A DNA stretch of 64,000 nt, from assembly GCA_013397455.1 (NCBI GenBank), contig VYZB01000076.1, positions 2,625,468 through 2,689,467 of the forward strand, in the 5' to 3' direction. Below the pieces are notes generated by a model. The model was given only the letters and a program-made list of their open reading frames with translations. It did not search any database and was not told the DNA's origin. The translations under genes and the position numbers were made by a program. This DNA comes from Crotophaga sulcirostris (lineage: Eukaryota > Chordata > Aves > Cuculiformes > Crotophagidae). This document shows positions 1 to 12,167 of this stretch, piece after piece; the stretch's first letter is position 1; each line of letters begins with the position of its first letter.

Positions 1-3000
1 TCCTGATCAAACTGATGGGCAACACGGAAGAGACAACTTCTGATCTTAGACTGTGTTGTTGTTTTTTTTAAAAAGAACAATCAACAACTAAAAGACATTC
101 AAGTGACTTTTGTCAGTACCTGCTACTATGTAGCTGAAGAGACAAAGCTCTTCATAGAAAACAATCTTGAAAATGTCATGCTAGGAAATGAAGTGTGCCA
201 TTTATAGACAATAAAGAAGCCTTCAAAATTGGAGCACATTGATCAGTACAACACATTCTGCTCCTGAAGTTATTTAATATATGTAGAATACCAACATGAA
301 GTATTTACATTCAGTGTTTCTCTTGGTACTTCCATTTAAATGTTTGATGCAACACAAGAAAGAGATGTGTCAGCTGAAGCATATGTTAGGATACCTGACA
401 GACTAAAATTCAAGGCACAGTATTCAAATACTGAATTCAGGTCTTTTGTATAGGTAAACAGCTGTTATTTAACAAAAAGATACCACATAATTATTCATAG
501 TGAAAATATTTATGGTGACTATAAGCAATGAGTGCATGCATTCTGGAGTACTTTAAAAACAACTGTGTAAAAGCAATTTATTTCTGGGGAAGTTTGATCC
601 AGTGTACTGCTATACTAGCTCACACTCCTGCTGTTGCACATACATTATGTTCAGGAAAAGTAACAGCTGTAACATCTGTTATCATCACAGCATATTTTCA
701 GCACAGCATTACACACATTTACACCATATAGGCTGTCTTTCTCTTCTCACCTCTTCTTCTGAGATAACTACCCCTCCTTCAATATAAACACGCTGTGCTT
801 ATATAACCTGAAACTCCAGAAGTTGAAAGGCATTCACAACGTATCTGGATCTGTTGCCAAATCCTTCATGACTGGGGAAATGCAGAAGACTCCAACTGGG
901 AAATCTTTCAGCAGTTAGAACATTCAGGGCTCATGAAAATTAGTACTTTCTTCTTTTTGGTTTATCTGATTCAACAAGGATGTTCCCTGTAGACAAAAAT
1001 GTTAATATTTCTGGGATGTCAGCAAAGACAGTAACATGTCTCCTGGATTTCTGCAAAGCACATATCCTTCTTCTTAAACCGACTGGATCAAGCAAGGGAT
1101 TTAAAAGCTTGAATCTCACTGAATTCTTCCTTTTTCCTTGTTTACTGGTTTGTCTTTTTTTTGTTTGTTTGTATTTGTACTTACTGGGAAGGAAGAGTAA
1201 TCAGCCAGCTAATAGGTAACTAATACACTCAAATTTCAGGGTCTTCTCTCACAGTACTCCGTATTTATGAATCTACTGCAGAATTTGCATTTTATTTTAA
1301 CAGGGTCTTACCTATTAGAAAAATGATGAAACAGCTACTGTTTATCATCAAGGTATTACAAATGGACAGAACCAACTCGCTTGACAGATCTTTGGTCTCT
1401 TTTTTCAATTTTTGTCATTCAACTTGTGGGTGTTTTGTTATCATTCAAAGTCTGATTCATCAAGCATTTGAGCTCTAGCTTACAAGTAACATCAACTCAT
1501 ATGCAATACATAGGGTTACACATGCACATCCAGTTAGCTAGGTTCTGTGTTGTTCCACATATCCTCCTTCTCTAGTCAACATAGCAAAAATTCATGATCA
1601 AAGCTAGCATTACACAGAGTTCCAAGACCATTAAAAAAAAGCCCTAACACTCAATGACCTGTGATTAATTGCTGATGCCTCAGGTGATTGCTTCGCTCTG
1701 AACAGTGTGTTTCCATAAATTCTGATTACTTCCTAGTGCCTAGGTCTTGACAGTCATTGACAACCATGACAATCATTGACAGTCATCTAAGACTGCTGTT
1801 TGTGTTGATCCTATTTGGCCAAAAAAGCCAAATCATAAACTCATATTTTTCTCCCCTGTGTGATCTGAAGTGGGTGTAATTGATTTGTCTGTACTGTATG
1901 AGTGTTTGAAATGACTATCATGTTCAAACCAGCTTTTTGGGTCACCAGTGCTATCTATGATCTGTCTTGTTACAAATAGACACTGAATCATTTAATGAAA
2001 TAATAATAATATGCAGAACCTCACATTAAAAAAAGTCTTGTTTTTATACTAATGTGTCCTATTATTATCTGCAAACACCCCTTGATTTCAATAGCAATTT
2101 GTAGAATGAGGGAATTACAGGCTGTTGTCGATATACTTCAACCTATATGTCACTGCAAGCTACTTACTCCTTTGTTATTAATTGGTGGCTTACTATTAAA
2201 TAATATTGTGTCACTTATGCTGCATCTAGAGAAATCTGTAAGATAAAAACATTCTAGTAAACATGTATCAGGGAGATCATCAAATAGGAGCATATACAGG
2301 TTCTCTCCTGTACAACCTGGAACTAACTTCTTCTTGCCAACCCATACTTAGACTTTTCAGTATGGTCTCATCTGCAGCAGCAGTTTCTGAAAGTTGTAGT
2401 TTATGTTTCATCTAATTCTGGTCTCTTGGTAAATAAAGGCATGAGACTTTGTATGCTTATAGAACAGGATAAAAGGTTTTGCATACACACATTGTAAAGT
2501 AGATTTCCTGAACTAATTATGCTGCTGTAAGAGCAAAAAGCATTCCCTGAAGAATTCAGTAAACAGTTCAGTATTCCTTGTTTTCAGAATGCATGAGGAC
2601 TAAGGGAAAAGGAGGCATTCATGGGTTCAAGCAACATTTCAACCTGGCATTAAAAATCAGCAGACATTAGGACCAATTGTTCTCAGAGATTTTAGCAAGT
2701 CCCAGAACTGTAGAGCTGGACACACAAATTCTGTGTAATGGAAATAACATGCCTGTCAGGAAAGGCACTACAGCTAAACAGAGACCTTTGGTAACATGCC
2801 TTCCCATTCAGACAAGGAAGATATAAAAGACTTCCTGGAAACTATGAATTAGGTGGACAAACATGCTTGTTCCTCCTGTGCCACAGCTGGAAAGTAAAAC
2901 CGTTGTGCTACTGAGCAAAGACAGTCAAAATGGAACAGGGTAAAGCTGTTCACTGTCTGTGAGGTGTGATATATATATAGTCAGGCCAGAGCATGTGTAC

Positions 3001-4496
3001 AATTGCTTCCCTGTCATGTGTCCCAGTGCACATGTGGACATCTCAGCTAGGTTTCTACAGTGCCTCCAGCGCATGGTAAACTAGTTCTAACTCAACGTAC
3101 ACCCTTCTGTTTGCATTTAAGTTACAGTATAATAACATGAATTATTGATTCATCTTCTAAAGGATTTGTTATTGTTTTGTGGAATGACTGCCATGTGAAA
3201 TAAAGACAATAAAATATTGACTGTGCTCGTACAGTAGTTGGGAGCAACACTGTCTTAACTCAAGAAGCTACCACCTTCTGAAATTCTGTGTCTGGTGTCA
3301 GACAAAGAGACAAAAGGGCACATGGGCCCTTTTGGCGTGAAAAACCTATGAATTATTCTGATAAAGGTAGCCTCTGGCACACTATAAAGGCAAATCTCAA
3401 AACTAGACCAATTTTTTTGCAATTTTTTAACAGCATACATGAATAAAGAAATGAGAACAGGGACGACAAAAGTAATGACACTTTGAAAGTAGAACATATA
3501 AGAAAAAGAGACAATAAAAAGTTATGAGAACATATTAATCACACACAGTGTCACCATCTGTTGACTCCATATATATAACCCATCCTACTGCTCCATATGG
3601 TACTTGAAGATAAATACATGTAAAGATGGATAACAAGTGAAAAATAGCACTCAAAAGGTCTAACGTACACATAGTAAATAAGCATATGGCATAATGACCC
3701 CATTTTAGTGTATCTGATATGACCTCCCAAAATACACAAGCAAAGAAAGGAACGGATAAGCAGTTGAGCAAATGTGGCATTAAACAAATCTAGTGACTGC
3801 GGCCACTGAAGACTCAAAAAACTTCAGCTATGGAAGGAGCCTTAACCAAATAAACAGTCTAGGAACATTAAACCCTGAAAATAATGGGACATCATACAAA
3901 CGCAGAGCTCTGCCCAATTGCTGTCACTCCTCTTCCACCACACTCTGTCTTCCATACACAGCCAAATATTGGTGACTTTCTTCTTTCACAAATCCTATTT
4001 TGCTTTCTCTGTGGATGCCTTCAATGATGTATTTTCACATTAGGGAACTAGAAATCATTGAAGATACTCTTCTGTGGACTGTGGAGCAGAGGACAGAGGT
4101 GGAGAGTCTGTGCTTCCTCTTTCTCTGCTGATTGTTCCCTGTGCAAAGCAGAACACTGGTCAGCTAAGAATGAGGTCTTCTTGCATCAGAGAGGAAGACT
4201 GACCTGTAGGGCAAGTGGAAATAATATTAATCAGAAGGTGAATGGTGCTCCAGAGGAGCTGGTAAATCTCCTAATTTTTTACTTCCCTCTTCTGGCTTTT
4301 CCTGCCTGCTGAGTTCTGGATAGGAAAGAGTTGAACTCTGTGCAACAGGAAGGTTAGTCTTGCATCTAAGGGCTACATTTTCTTTGCAGTCCCTGCCAGA
4401 GGAGAAGGGTTTTTTTCCAACTGTGAGCTCTGGGTACTGAACAGTGGCATCTTCAACTCCTCATTTCGTTTAGAGAAGCTGGTTTGACAGCTATGG
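1..4496. other. Non-genic unique AT-rich DNA
   Basis: No recognisable coding exon, RNA gene or mobile element was seen here. All open frames are under about 90 codons and look like chance. The stretch holds a two-copy 19-bp repeat near 1.75 kb, a T-rich run around 1.15 kb with repeated TTTG units, a short AT alternation near 2.97 kb and scattered AATAAA strings with no gene upstream. It reads as intron or intergenic DNA. Confidence 0.6.
1748..1785. repeat. Two-copy 19-bp direct repeat
   Basis: Two adjacent 19-bp units, 1748-1766 and 1767-1785, match at 17 of 19 positions. Both are built on the shorter word TGACARTCATTGACA. This looks like a local tandem duplication. I see no protein-coding or RNA role for it. 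Confidence 0.8.
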
Positions 4497-4893
4497 CTTA
4501 GAGAGTTAGGGTTGTTTAGTCTAGATAATAGAAGGCTCCAGGGAAACCTTATAGCAGCCTTCCAGTACTAAAACAGGGCTACAGGAAAGCTGGGGAGGGA
4601 CTCTTTATCAGGGAGTGCAGTGATGGGGCAAAGGGTAATGGTTTTAAGCTGAAAGAGGGGAGATTTACATTAGATATTAGGAAGAAATTTTTTCCTCTGA
4701 GGGTGGTGAGGCACTGGAACAGGTTGCCCAGAAAAGTTGTGGAAGCCCCATCCCTGGAGGTGTTCAAGGCCAGGCTGGATGAGGCTTTCTGCAACCTGAT
4801 CCAGTGGGAGGTGTCCCTGCCCATGGCAGAGGGGTTGTAACTGAATGATCTTTAAGGTCCCTTCTTGCCCAAACTATTCTATGATCCCATGAT
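4497..4893 (+). mobile_element. CR1 LINE, 5'-truncated 3' end
   Basis: CR1 is a non-LTR retrotransposon that moves by target-primed reverse transcription and usually leaves 5'-truncated copies. This one keeps only about 400 bp: the C-terminal end of the reverse-transcriptase ORF and the 3' untranslated tail. It ends with the family's hallmark, ATTCTATGAT followed by a degenerate second copy, at 4877-4893. Its tail block 'ccctgcccatggcagaggg' near 4816-4834 is also present, inverted, in the copy at 46.5 kb, so these two belong to one CR1 lineage. That block is absent from the copies at 19.7, 28.8, 45.8 and 57.7 kb. The copy is non-coding, since stops break the remaining ORF, and is presumably inactive. 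Confidence 0.93.
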
Positions 4894-5877
4894 TTTCAAA
4901 TGTTCTTTCTGTCACCTCTAGTGCCATCACAGCTTCCTTGGCCAAATATAGAGTTCTACAGTCTTTCTTAATTTGTATGTGTAATTAATGGACATCATTG
5001 TGTATATTTTCGTCTCCAAAATGTAGAACTAAGGATAGAATTAATCTTGCTATAAGTGGTAGCAGTTCCTGTATGAATTCTCAGGTGAGAATTACCTGAC
5101 ACATCAAGGAAGTGGGCTGTGCAAAACAGATGCACCCTACCTCTGACGGCAGTTATCAGCTCCCAGTTCACAACAGACTTTGTGATTTGTAAGGAAAGTA
5201 GACAGCCTGGTGCACAAATCCTACTGGTTTAGAGGAACTTCTTTAACTTGCACCCTCTTCCCTTCCCTCCCTGTGTTGGTGGACTTCCATGTCGTGCAGA
5301 AGAGATGAGCCTCTGACCATTGGTTACTGTGGTTTCCATGGCAGCTACAAAGATTATTTTAGAAAGCAGTTAACTCTAGCTGGAATCTTTGATCTTTATT
5401 TCTTAATGAGCTATGCTCAATTTAAAAGTATTTTCTATATTTCTACTTCTATTACAACTCAAAACTTTGGGTTATTTATGTAAATATTTTCAACCCAGCA
5501 AGAAGGTTATGTCTGTCCGTAAAGAAGAATCACTGCAAATTGCTAATCTACTGGCTTTGCTGTAGGGTTGCTGGCTTGGTGTTGCTGCCAGGAGGTCAAC
5601 ATGTCATAGGAGTGAGCATTCTCCATCCACTTCCCTGGACCTGTGCAAAAGATAGACCTGGCATGGGCTGGAATGTGGAAGAAGCAGAGTCCTGCTATAA
5701 TGCTCTGCCTGCTTGCACGTATACTCTAGTATTAAGAACAAGTGACATTGCTACCCTTATATAAGAGAAAGAAGAGGACTAAACCTGGTCCAGTTGCTAA
5801 GTACTTTTGTGATTAAAGCCACAGAGCTGTTGTCAGGCTCTGTTTACTGTTCTTAGCTGTGTTTTGTTTTCTTGCAG

Positions 5878-5961
5878 CTACGTGATCCTGATGGATGCTT
5901 GCGGTTGCAGAAGCCCGGTTTATCACTTCTGTTGTCAGAGCAGTGATATGTGTTCTGCCAG
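5878..5961 (+). other. Candidate internal exon, 84 nt, plus strand
   Basis: A long pyrimidine run with a textbook acceptor (gttttgttttcttgcag) ends at 5877. A donor, CCAG followed by GTAAAA, lies at 5962. The 84 nt between are a multiple of three and stay open in only one of three frames (phase 1). That frame is Cys-rich and includes MDACGCRSPVYHFCCQ. Three CpGs fall inside the 84 nt, more than the CpG-poor flanks would give. I do not recognise the peptide. It could equally be an exon of a non-coding RNA or a pseudo-exon, which are frequent in vertebrate introns. The donor is only moderate because it has A at +5. Confidence 0.25.
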
Positions 5962-7616
5962 GTAAAATTTAGAGGCACGTGTGTCTTTGTGGCTGAACAG
6001 TGAGCTAAGAGGATTTCATGGGGGAGTTTCTATGAGGATTTCATATTTGTTTACCACAGAGAATAGATGACAGGTCTGATAAGAGCCTTCATTTCTCTCT
6101 GGAAAAGTGACCTTTCTGGAGGTTCAGATTTTAAATTCTTTTTCCTTAATTTCTGGTCATCTGTCCACCTTCCAGTTTTGGCCAGAAGTGGAAGTATTGC
6201 CCTGTCATGAGAAATACTTTTTATAGGGTATTTCTGATGCACTGAAGCAGTGAAGTGCCAGGAATCTGTGACAATTCTTATTCTTGTGAAATCTGGAATT
6301 GTGTTTGGAGTGGTGTTTCCTCAGCAGCATGTGCTTACTGGGAAGAAAGACAGAGGTTGCTGAGCAGTGTAACATTGAATTTGTCTTATACTGAGTTGTT
6401 TAAGTAACCCGGGGGGGAGTGCAAATAGTGTATTAGAAGAGAAATTGGTGCAATAAAGATTATAAGTAGGCAATGACAAATCATGACATCTTACTATGTC
6501 ATCCTGCTCACTTGGACAGAGGATAGTCTATTGGCTAGAATGCTTTGATTTGTTTTCCATGCTTAACGGTGCCTCCTATTAGTCTGTGTTGACAGGGCTT
6601 TTTGGTTTTGGAAGCCAAAGGCAGACTCTAACCTTATTCTTAATCAAACATAGCCAACTTAAGGCTCTTTTTTCCTCTGTCTTGTAGAGTAAGCCTGTGT
6701 ACTAAGCTGCAAATGGGAAAAGGTTCAAAGATGAATTGAGCCAGCTGAAAAATCAAGACTACATGACTTACTGCAATCACTGTATCACAAAAAACTGATT
6801 TCTCCCTGGCAGCAGTGACAGACTATGAAGGCAAGAGGTCAAAATTGTGCAGGTAGTATGCTTGGCTCATAGAGTTGGTGCCTATCTTTTCTGGAGCAGG
6901 CTATGGGGTTGGGCCTGGTTGAATCCATCTGGACTAGAGCTTTGTCCTTATTGCTTCTGTGGACTCTGAACATGTAGGTCATACTTTTTTTTACAGTAGA
7001 CTAGATTTTTACTTGTTCAGTTTTATCTCTAACCCAAGTGTGTGCCCAGAAAACCAGGTTGTCCAGATCATTCTTGGATGAGTGCTTGGCTGCCTCTGGC
7101 AGTCTGTCATTCCCAGATAACCAAATTCCCTGCTTTTGCTTCAGGCTGGGTCTGGCTAGGTAGGTACCTTTCTGTTTGGTATGCTAGCTGTACAGTCTGA
7201 GATGATAGTCTCATTTTCTCACTGGCCTGATTTTCAGAGGTGTCAAGCACCCACAAATCTAAAAAAGGCAAAGGACATGTGAGTGATCTGAAAATCTTGC
7301 CACTAATGGATACATTCAATTCAGCAAGAGGAACATTTGCAGGTGGTTTATTCTGTCCTTAGCTGTTTTTCCTGCCATGTGTCTTACTTCTGGCTCACTT
7401 TGTGATTAACAACTTTGTCAGCTGTCTGACTGGGAAGCTCCTACTCGTGGATCCTACATATTAGTTGATACTATACTTTCCCTTTTATTTAGTTACCTAT
7501 TTTTTTAAGCAAACAGCTAGTTTTGGGAAAAAGCATAAACATGTGCTGTTAGTGAGCATAGCATCACTATAAAAGTTAGTAGAAAAGATGATAATATTTT
7601 AGAAAATCTTCACGGT

Positions 7617-7674
7617 TGTTCTAAATATACCAGGAGATTTATGACTGTTCTAAATATACCAGGAGATTTATGGC
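7617..7674. repeat. 29-bp tandem duplication, two copies
   Basis: The 27-bp block beginning TGTTCTAAATATACC occurs at 7617-7643 and again, with no mismatch, at 7646-7672. The period is 29 bp, with AC between the copies and GC after the second. Perfect identity suggests a recent replication-slippage or end-joining event. No ORF or hairpin depends on it. Confidence 0.95.
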
Positions 7675-10600
7675 CTTTCTTTGCAATTTTTGGATATTCA
7701 GATTTTTTAAAGTTGTACCAATTTACATTTACTCTTGTGTGCAGTCTGTGGTACAGCATCAGTTACCCTGACTGGGCATATACATGCATGCAAGTGAATT
7801 AGTCTGTTTTTAAGAGAAACTCCACAAAGAGAAGTTGCCCTCCATCTAGATCTTAAAAGCATGGTTATTTTTTGGATCTATTAACTGGATAGTGCTCTCT
7901 GTCAAAATCACTGTGAACATACTACAACCAGAGGGTACTGAGTTTTGATTATAGCCTGGTATTTCTGAAGTTCAGTTCTGGGTAAGGTGGTAAAGAATGA
8001 GATCGTGGAACGACTTAGAGATCCTGGAAAAATTCTGTAACATCATTCTGTTAGATAATTAGAACATTTAGGTGACTCAGTTTTTTTGTAATCAACCTTA
8101 CTGTTTGGAAATATTGGGAACTTTTTCAAGCTGATTAAGATGTTCCTCAAATGACTTGTATGTGCATTACTTTCTTCATGCTCTGTTTCTAAAACTGCAG
8201 CAGCTGTCTGGCATATGTTAAAATCTACTTTTCTACAACAGATAAAGAAACGGTTGTGTGTAAAGTAGGAAGTAAAGGCGACTTGTCTCTCTAAAGAGAA
8301 ACTTTGTGTACCCAGATGTTCTCAAATCTCCACAGGAAAAATGACTGATGCACAAATCAGAGTTCACATTTGTTGGTTCAGCAGTTTCTATCTGTTTCCC
8401 TGCAAAATTCAGACTGTTTTCAGAAGGAATGAAGTGTATTTTTTTTTTTTTGGTTATGATACTGTGGACGTTTTTCTTATGACACAAGAAAAGAGTAAGA
8501 GAGGCTGAAGGATGAACATTTTGATGGATTTGAGAACAGCCTTATGGCAAAATAACTCTGATCATGAGCAGTCATCTCTAATATGCACTAGTATTTTATT
8601 TTGATTCTGTTCAGAAGCAGTTTATCGTTAGCTCCCCTTCTCCTTGGTTTTTTTCTTGGATTATATGGAGGCTGTTTTCTTCTGTTACTGGAAGAAGACT
8701 GAAGTGATTCAAGGAGGTTTTCCACTCCATCCTGCACCTAAAACACACCAGTTTCTATGGTGCCTTCTTTTGTTTTTGACAACTGGTATTTGTCGACTTT
8801 TTAGTCAGGCAGGGGAACTGCCAGCAAATTTTCAGACAACTTTCATTGTGATTTAATCAGGGTATCTGTGTAGGAGAACAACTAGGAGATAAGTACTGTA
8901 TCATTGCTGAAACTTGAACAGAATGCAGTGCTGTGTGGAGCAATAGGTATTTTGGCTCTATTCTGCAAACCTGCTTTTAGCAAAACTGAACTGCTGCGAA
9001 GTGTGTTTGTGGTTGGAATGGTCAAATGTCCACTGAGTTAACTGGATTTCTGTGAAGTCAGCGCCTAGAAGATCTGCACTGGATTGGGATAGTTAACACC
9101 TCTCTTATGTGTTGTGGTGCAAGATTACATTCTTAAAACACTTCGTATTTTTCAGTTATACTGAATAGGGTAACAGTCCGAAGAATTACTCCTATGGCAA
9201 GGGCAGCAGAATAAGGGTCCAGAGTAATTTCTAAAAACACATTAGATTTCATTCAACTCTCATCCATAGCAAAGTCATTGAGGAGGACCAGAACAAAAAT
9301 GTGATGGATGCATAGGAAATACACGAAGCTAGTGTGTGCAAGCACAGATCCATCTGACCCTCTGTTGCTGGCTAGGATAATTAACCTGCAGTTGCACAGT
9401 TTTGTTCTGGAGAAACAGCTCGTGCTTAGAGATGTGGGTGAGTGAAAAGAGCATTATTTGGAAATAAGATCATGCGAAGGCTTGGAAGACAGCTATTGTG
9501 TGGCTACACCTTCAGAGGAACCCTCTAATTCTGTTCAAACAATAAGGAGGAAAGAAGGCCCAGGTCCATTCATGCGAAACCGTGAATAGTTTCCTGGCTT
9601 TGGGGAACATGCAGCTTATGCTTCATGAGGCTGTCATCTCCTCCTCTGAGAAAGCACAGTGGAAATACCCTGGAGGGAAAAGTCACATGGGAGAAGATCA
9701 AAGCAACCTGAAAAATGTAACTGAATGGCACTAGAGAGGCAAGGGGGAGGGAAGATAAAAAAATGCTTGCTACCCAAAGGCTCTGGCACTGACAGGGTCA
9801 GGCAGAAGGAGATCAGCTGGGACAAAGAAAAGGCACCCTCAAGAAACCATTTGCCATTGTGCACTGTAACTGTTCCAAAAGACTTCTATCTAGGGTAAAA
9901 CTCATACATCCTTAAGAAAATAAGATAGACTTTTTCCCTGTGATATTTTTGTATTACTTTGCAGTGGTTTTTTTCTCTTTATGCTTAAATAAAGCTGCCT
10001 AACAATTTACATGAATTTTAGACATTGGGACTTTAGGACAGGCCAGATAGAGATGACACACTTTTCATTTATAAGATCAGTAGTACAGAAAGAGTGTATA
10101 CCTGGCATCTACCATGCACATAATGTGTCATCACAGAGCATAGGTTATGAACTGCTCTCCTAGATGGTGAGTTGCTCTCACAGGCCTAGGATGTGCAAAA
10201 CTAATTAATGTAAATACATATTATCACCTCTCCTTAAAGTCCACAGCCCATCCTTTCCCCACCCAATAACCTGCTTGAATTTCTGGTTAAATCTAAATTT
10301 TCTAGAAAGGAGATTATTTATGACAATAGCATGCATAGTGTGTAGCACGGTGGCCTAGTTCTCCTGTTGAACCTTCATATTCCAAATTAGTAATATTAAC
10401 AAAAGCAATATGTAAACATCCCGTGATTTCAAGTGAAAATGTTTCAAATGGATCCGAAGTGACGCTTATTAGCCAAAACCTTTGAATGACAAAAGAAGTT
10501 GGCATCACTTCCCGATTCCTTTTCAGTTAGGAAATGTCTGTGGTGAGAGCATTTTCATCTATCGTGAACCCAAGACTCCAGATTAAGAGAAGTGGCTAAA

Positions 10601-12123
10601 ATGGATTTTTATAAGTTCAGTGCAAATGCCACTATTTTGAGGAAGTGAATTTCTGCTACAAGATGCACTTTTCTGAACTTGCTGCTTGCTATCCAGGTTT
10701 CATGATCTAAATGATTTATTGTTTGTTGCCTCTTGAGATCTGAGAAATTTCATTCTTATGATGAAAACTCCTGGGGAGATGCACTCGTTTGCAGAGTACT
10801 TCAATTCAGATTAACTATATGTGTGTGCATAATAATAGCGATGACAGACTTCCTTGGCTGATTTTTTTCAATGTATACTTGTGGGTTATTTTTTTTAGCT
10901 TTTATTTTTGGGGCATAGTGTCTGGGGATTATAATCTTGATTGGGACTTCCAGTTCAAAAAGGGAGCAGTAATTCTTTCCTTTGTTTGACTGGGGTTTAT
11001 CAGAGTAGTGCTTATTTAACTTCGTGGGCGTTGTCGTGTGATACCACTTTTGGGTCTGACAGGCTTGGGAGATTTCCTACTCTACCACCTATGACGTAGC
11101 TGTGCAAATGAAAAAGGGAACTTAGTTTACTTCAGGGAACAACTTGCTTCTACTCTGATAAGATTTGCTGTCTTCACCTCTAAGTTTACCCAGAGTTCCC
11201 AGAGATTAAACAGTAAGGATAAACTGAATTCAGATTAGCTGAGGCAAATGAGGTTTTTAATCCTGCTGTTTTAAAACTAATAATGAACACCTTAGGGTTT
11301 GTTTCTTTCATTGGTTGGGTTTTTTTGCTAGTCTTCTAGTCAATGAGGAAACTTTTGATACAAAGTGGAACTATTTCAGACCTAGAACCCTGGAACAAGT
11401 ATATGGGTGAGAAATTGCAAGTGTCTTTTGAACATTATAAATGAGGGAGCATGGCAGTCTCTCATCAGGGCAACAGCAACCTTATGCTGGCATGGGATGT
11501 GCTCGGATGAGTAGGCTGCTGTAGGAGAAGCAGAACATTGATGGCATTGGGTGAGTTGACTTGAGATACAGCTGCTTACCCAGGCCTTCCTCAGCCCACA
11601 ACAGAATATGGCTGAGACCTTGGGGTATCAGTTTCCACCTCTGATTAATCATACAGCCCCCCCTTCCCATGACTTTTCACTGTGTGTAGTGAACGTCTTG
11701 TTCACCTAATGATTTTGGTGTGAAATTCAGGAGGCTGGAAAGATTAACCATCCTGGAGTCCTGTCATTTCTCATTCATCCCATAGATGATGGTTCATAGC
11801 TGGAAGTTGTGCTCTGCCTAGGTGTTAGTTGCACAACACTGCAGCTTGTGATGGTGCTGCTTATGTAAGTTGGGTGCATGTTCTGTGCTCAGTGTATGCT
11901 TGTTTACACCTTCTGCCTGAATCTCTGCAGGATTTGTACTTTACCAGTGCTTTAGTTTGGTTTCTTATGGAAATTCTGGTTATGCAGTCATAGAGTGTGC
12001 TTACTCCCTTTCTCCATCCATTTTCCTCCTTCCGTTGCTTCCTAGACAACCAAAAGGTTGAGATCTTAAAGAGATATGTTTCCTACAGAAGCCATGAAGC
12101 TGTATAAAACAGAACAAGCTTAC

Positions 12124-12167
12124 CTGTGCCCTTATTGAGAGGCTGACTTTGGTGAGCTGATCCCCTT
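12124..12167 (-). other. Candidate mini-exon, 44 nt, minus strand
   Basis: On the minus strand a strong acceptor with a continuous pyrimidine tract (cctctctttgacttcttgg, then tgtccag) is followed after 44 nt by the donor CAG/GTAAGC. The exon would be 44 nt, so it shifts the frame. One frame is open through it and reads roughly GDQLTKVSLSIRA. No family is recognised. The splice signals are good, but there is no independent coding evidence, so a pseudo-exon or non-coding exon is the likelier reading. Confidence 0.15.

Noticed and set aside
4579..4824. Open frame antisense to the 4.5-kb CR1, similar to one at 46537-46755
   Set aside because: The two peptides resemble each other only because both are read antisense to the same CR1 tail block. 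They are not genes.
5332..5345. GTTTCCATGGCAGC, resembling a full RFX X-box
   Set aside because: Two mismatches to the consensus and isolated. Such sites are common by chance.
10411..10432. TGTAAACATCC, identical to the miR-30 seed region
   Set aside because: The bases after the seed do not match mature miR-30 and there is no complementary arm nearby to make a precursor hairpin.
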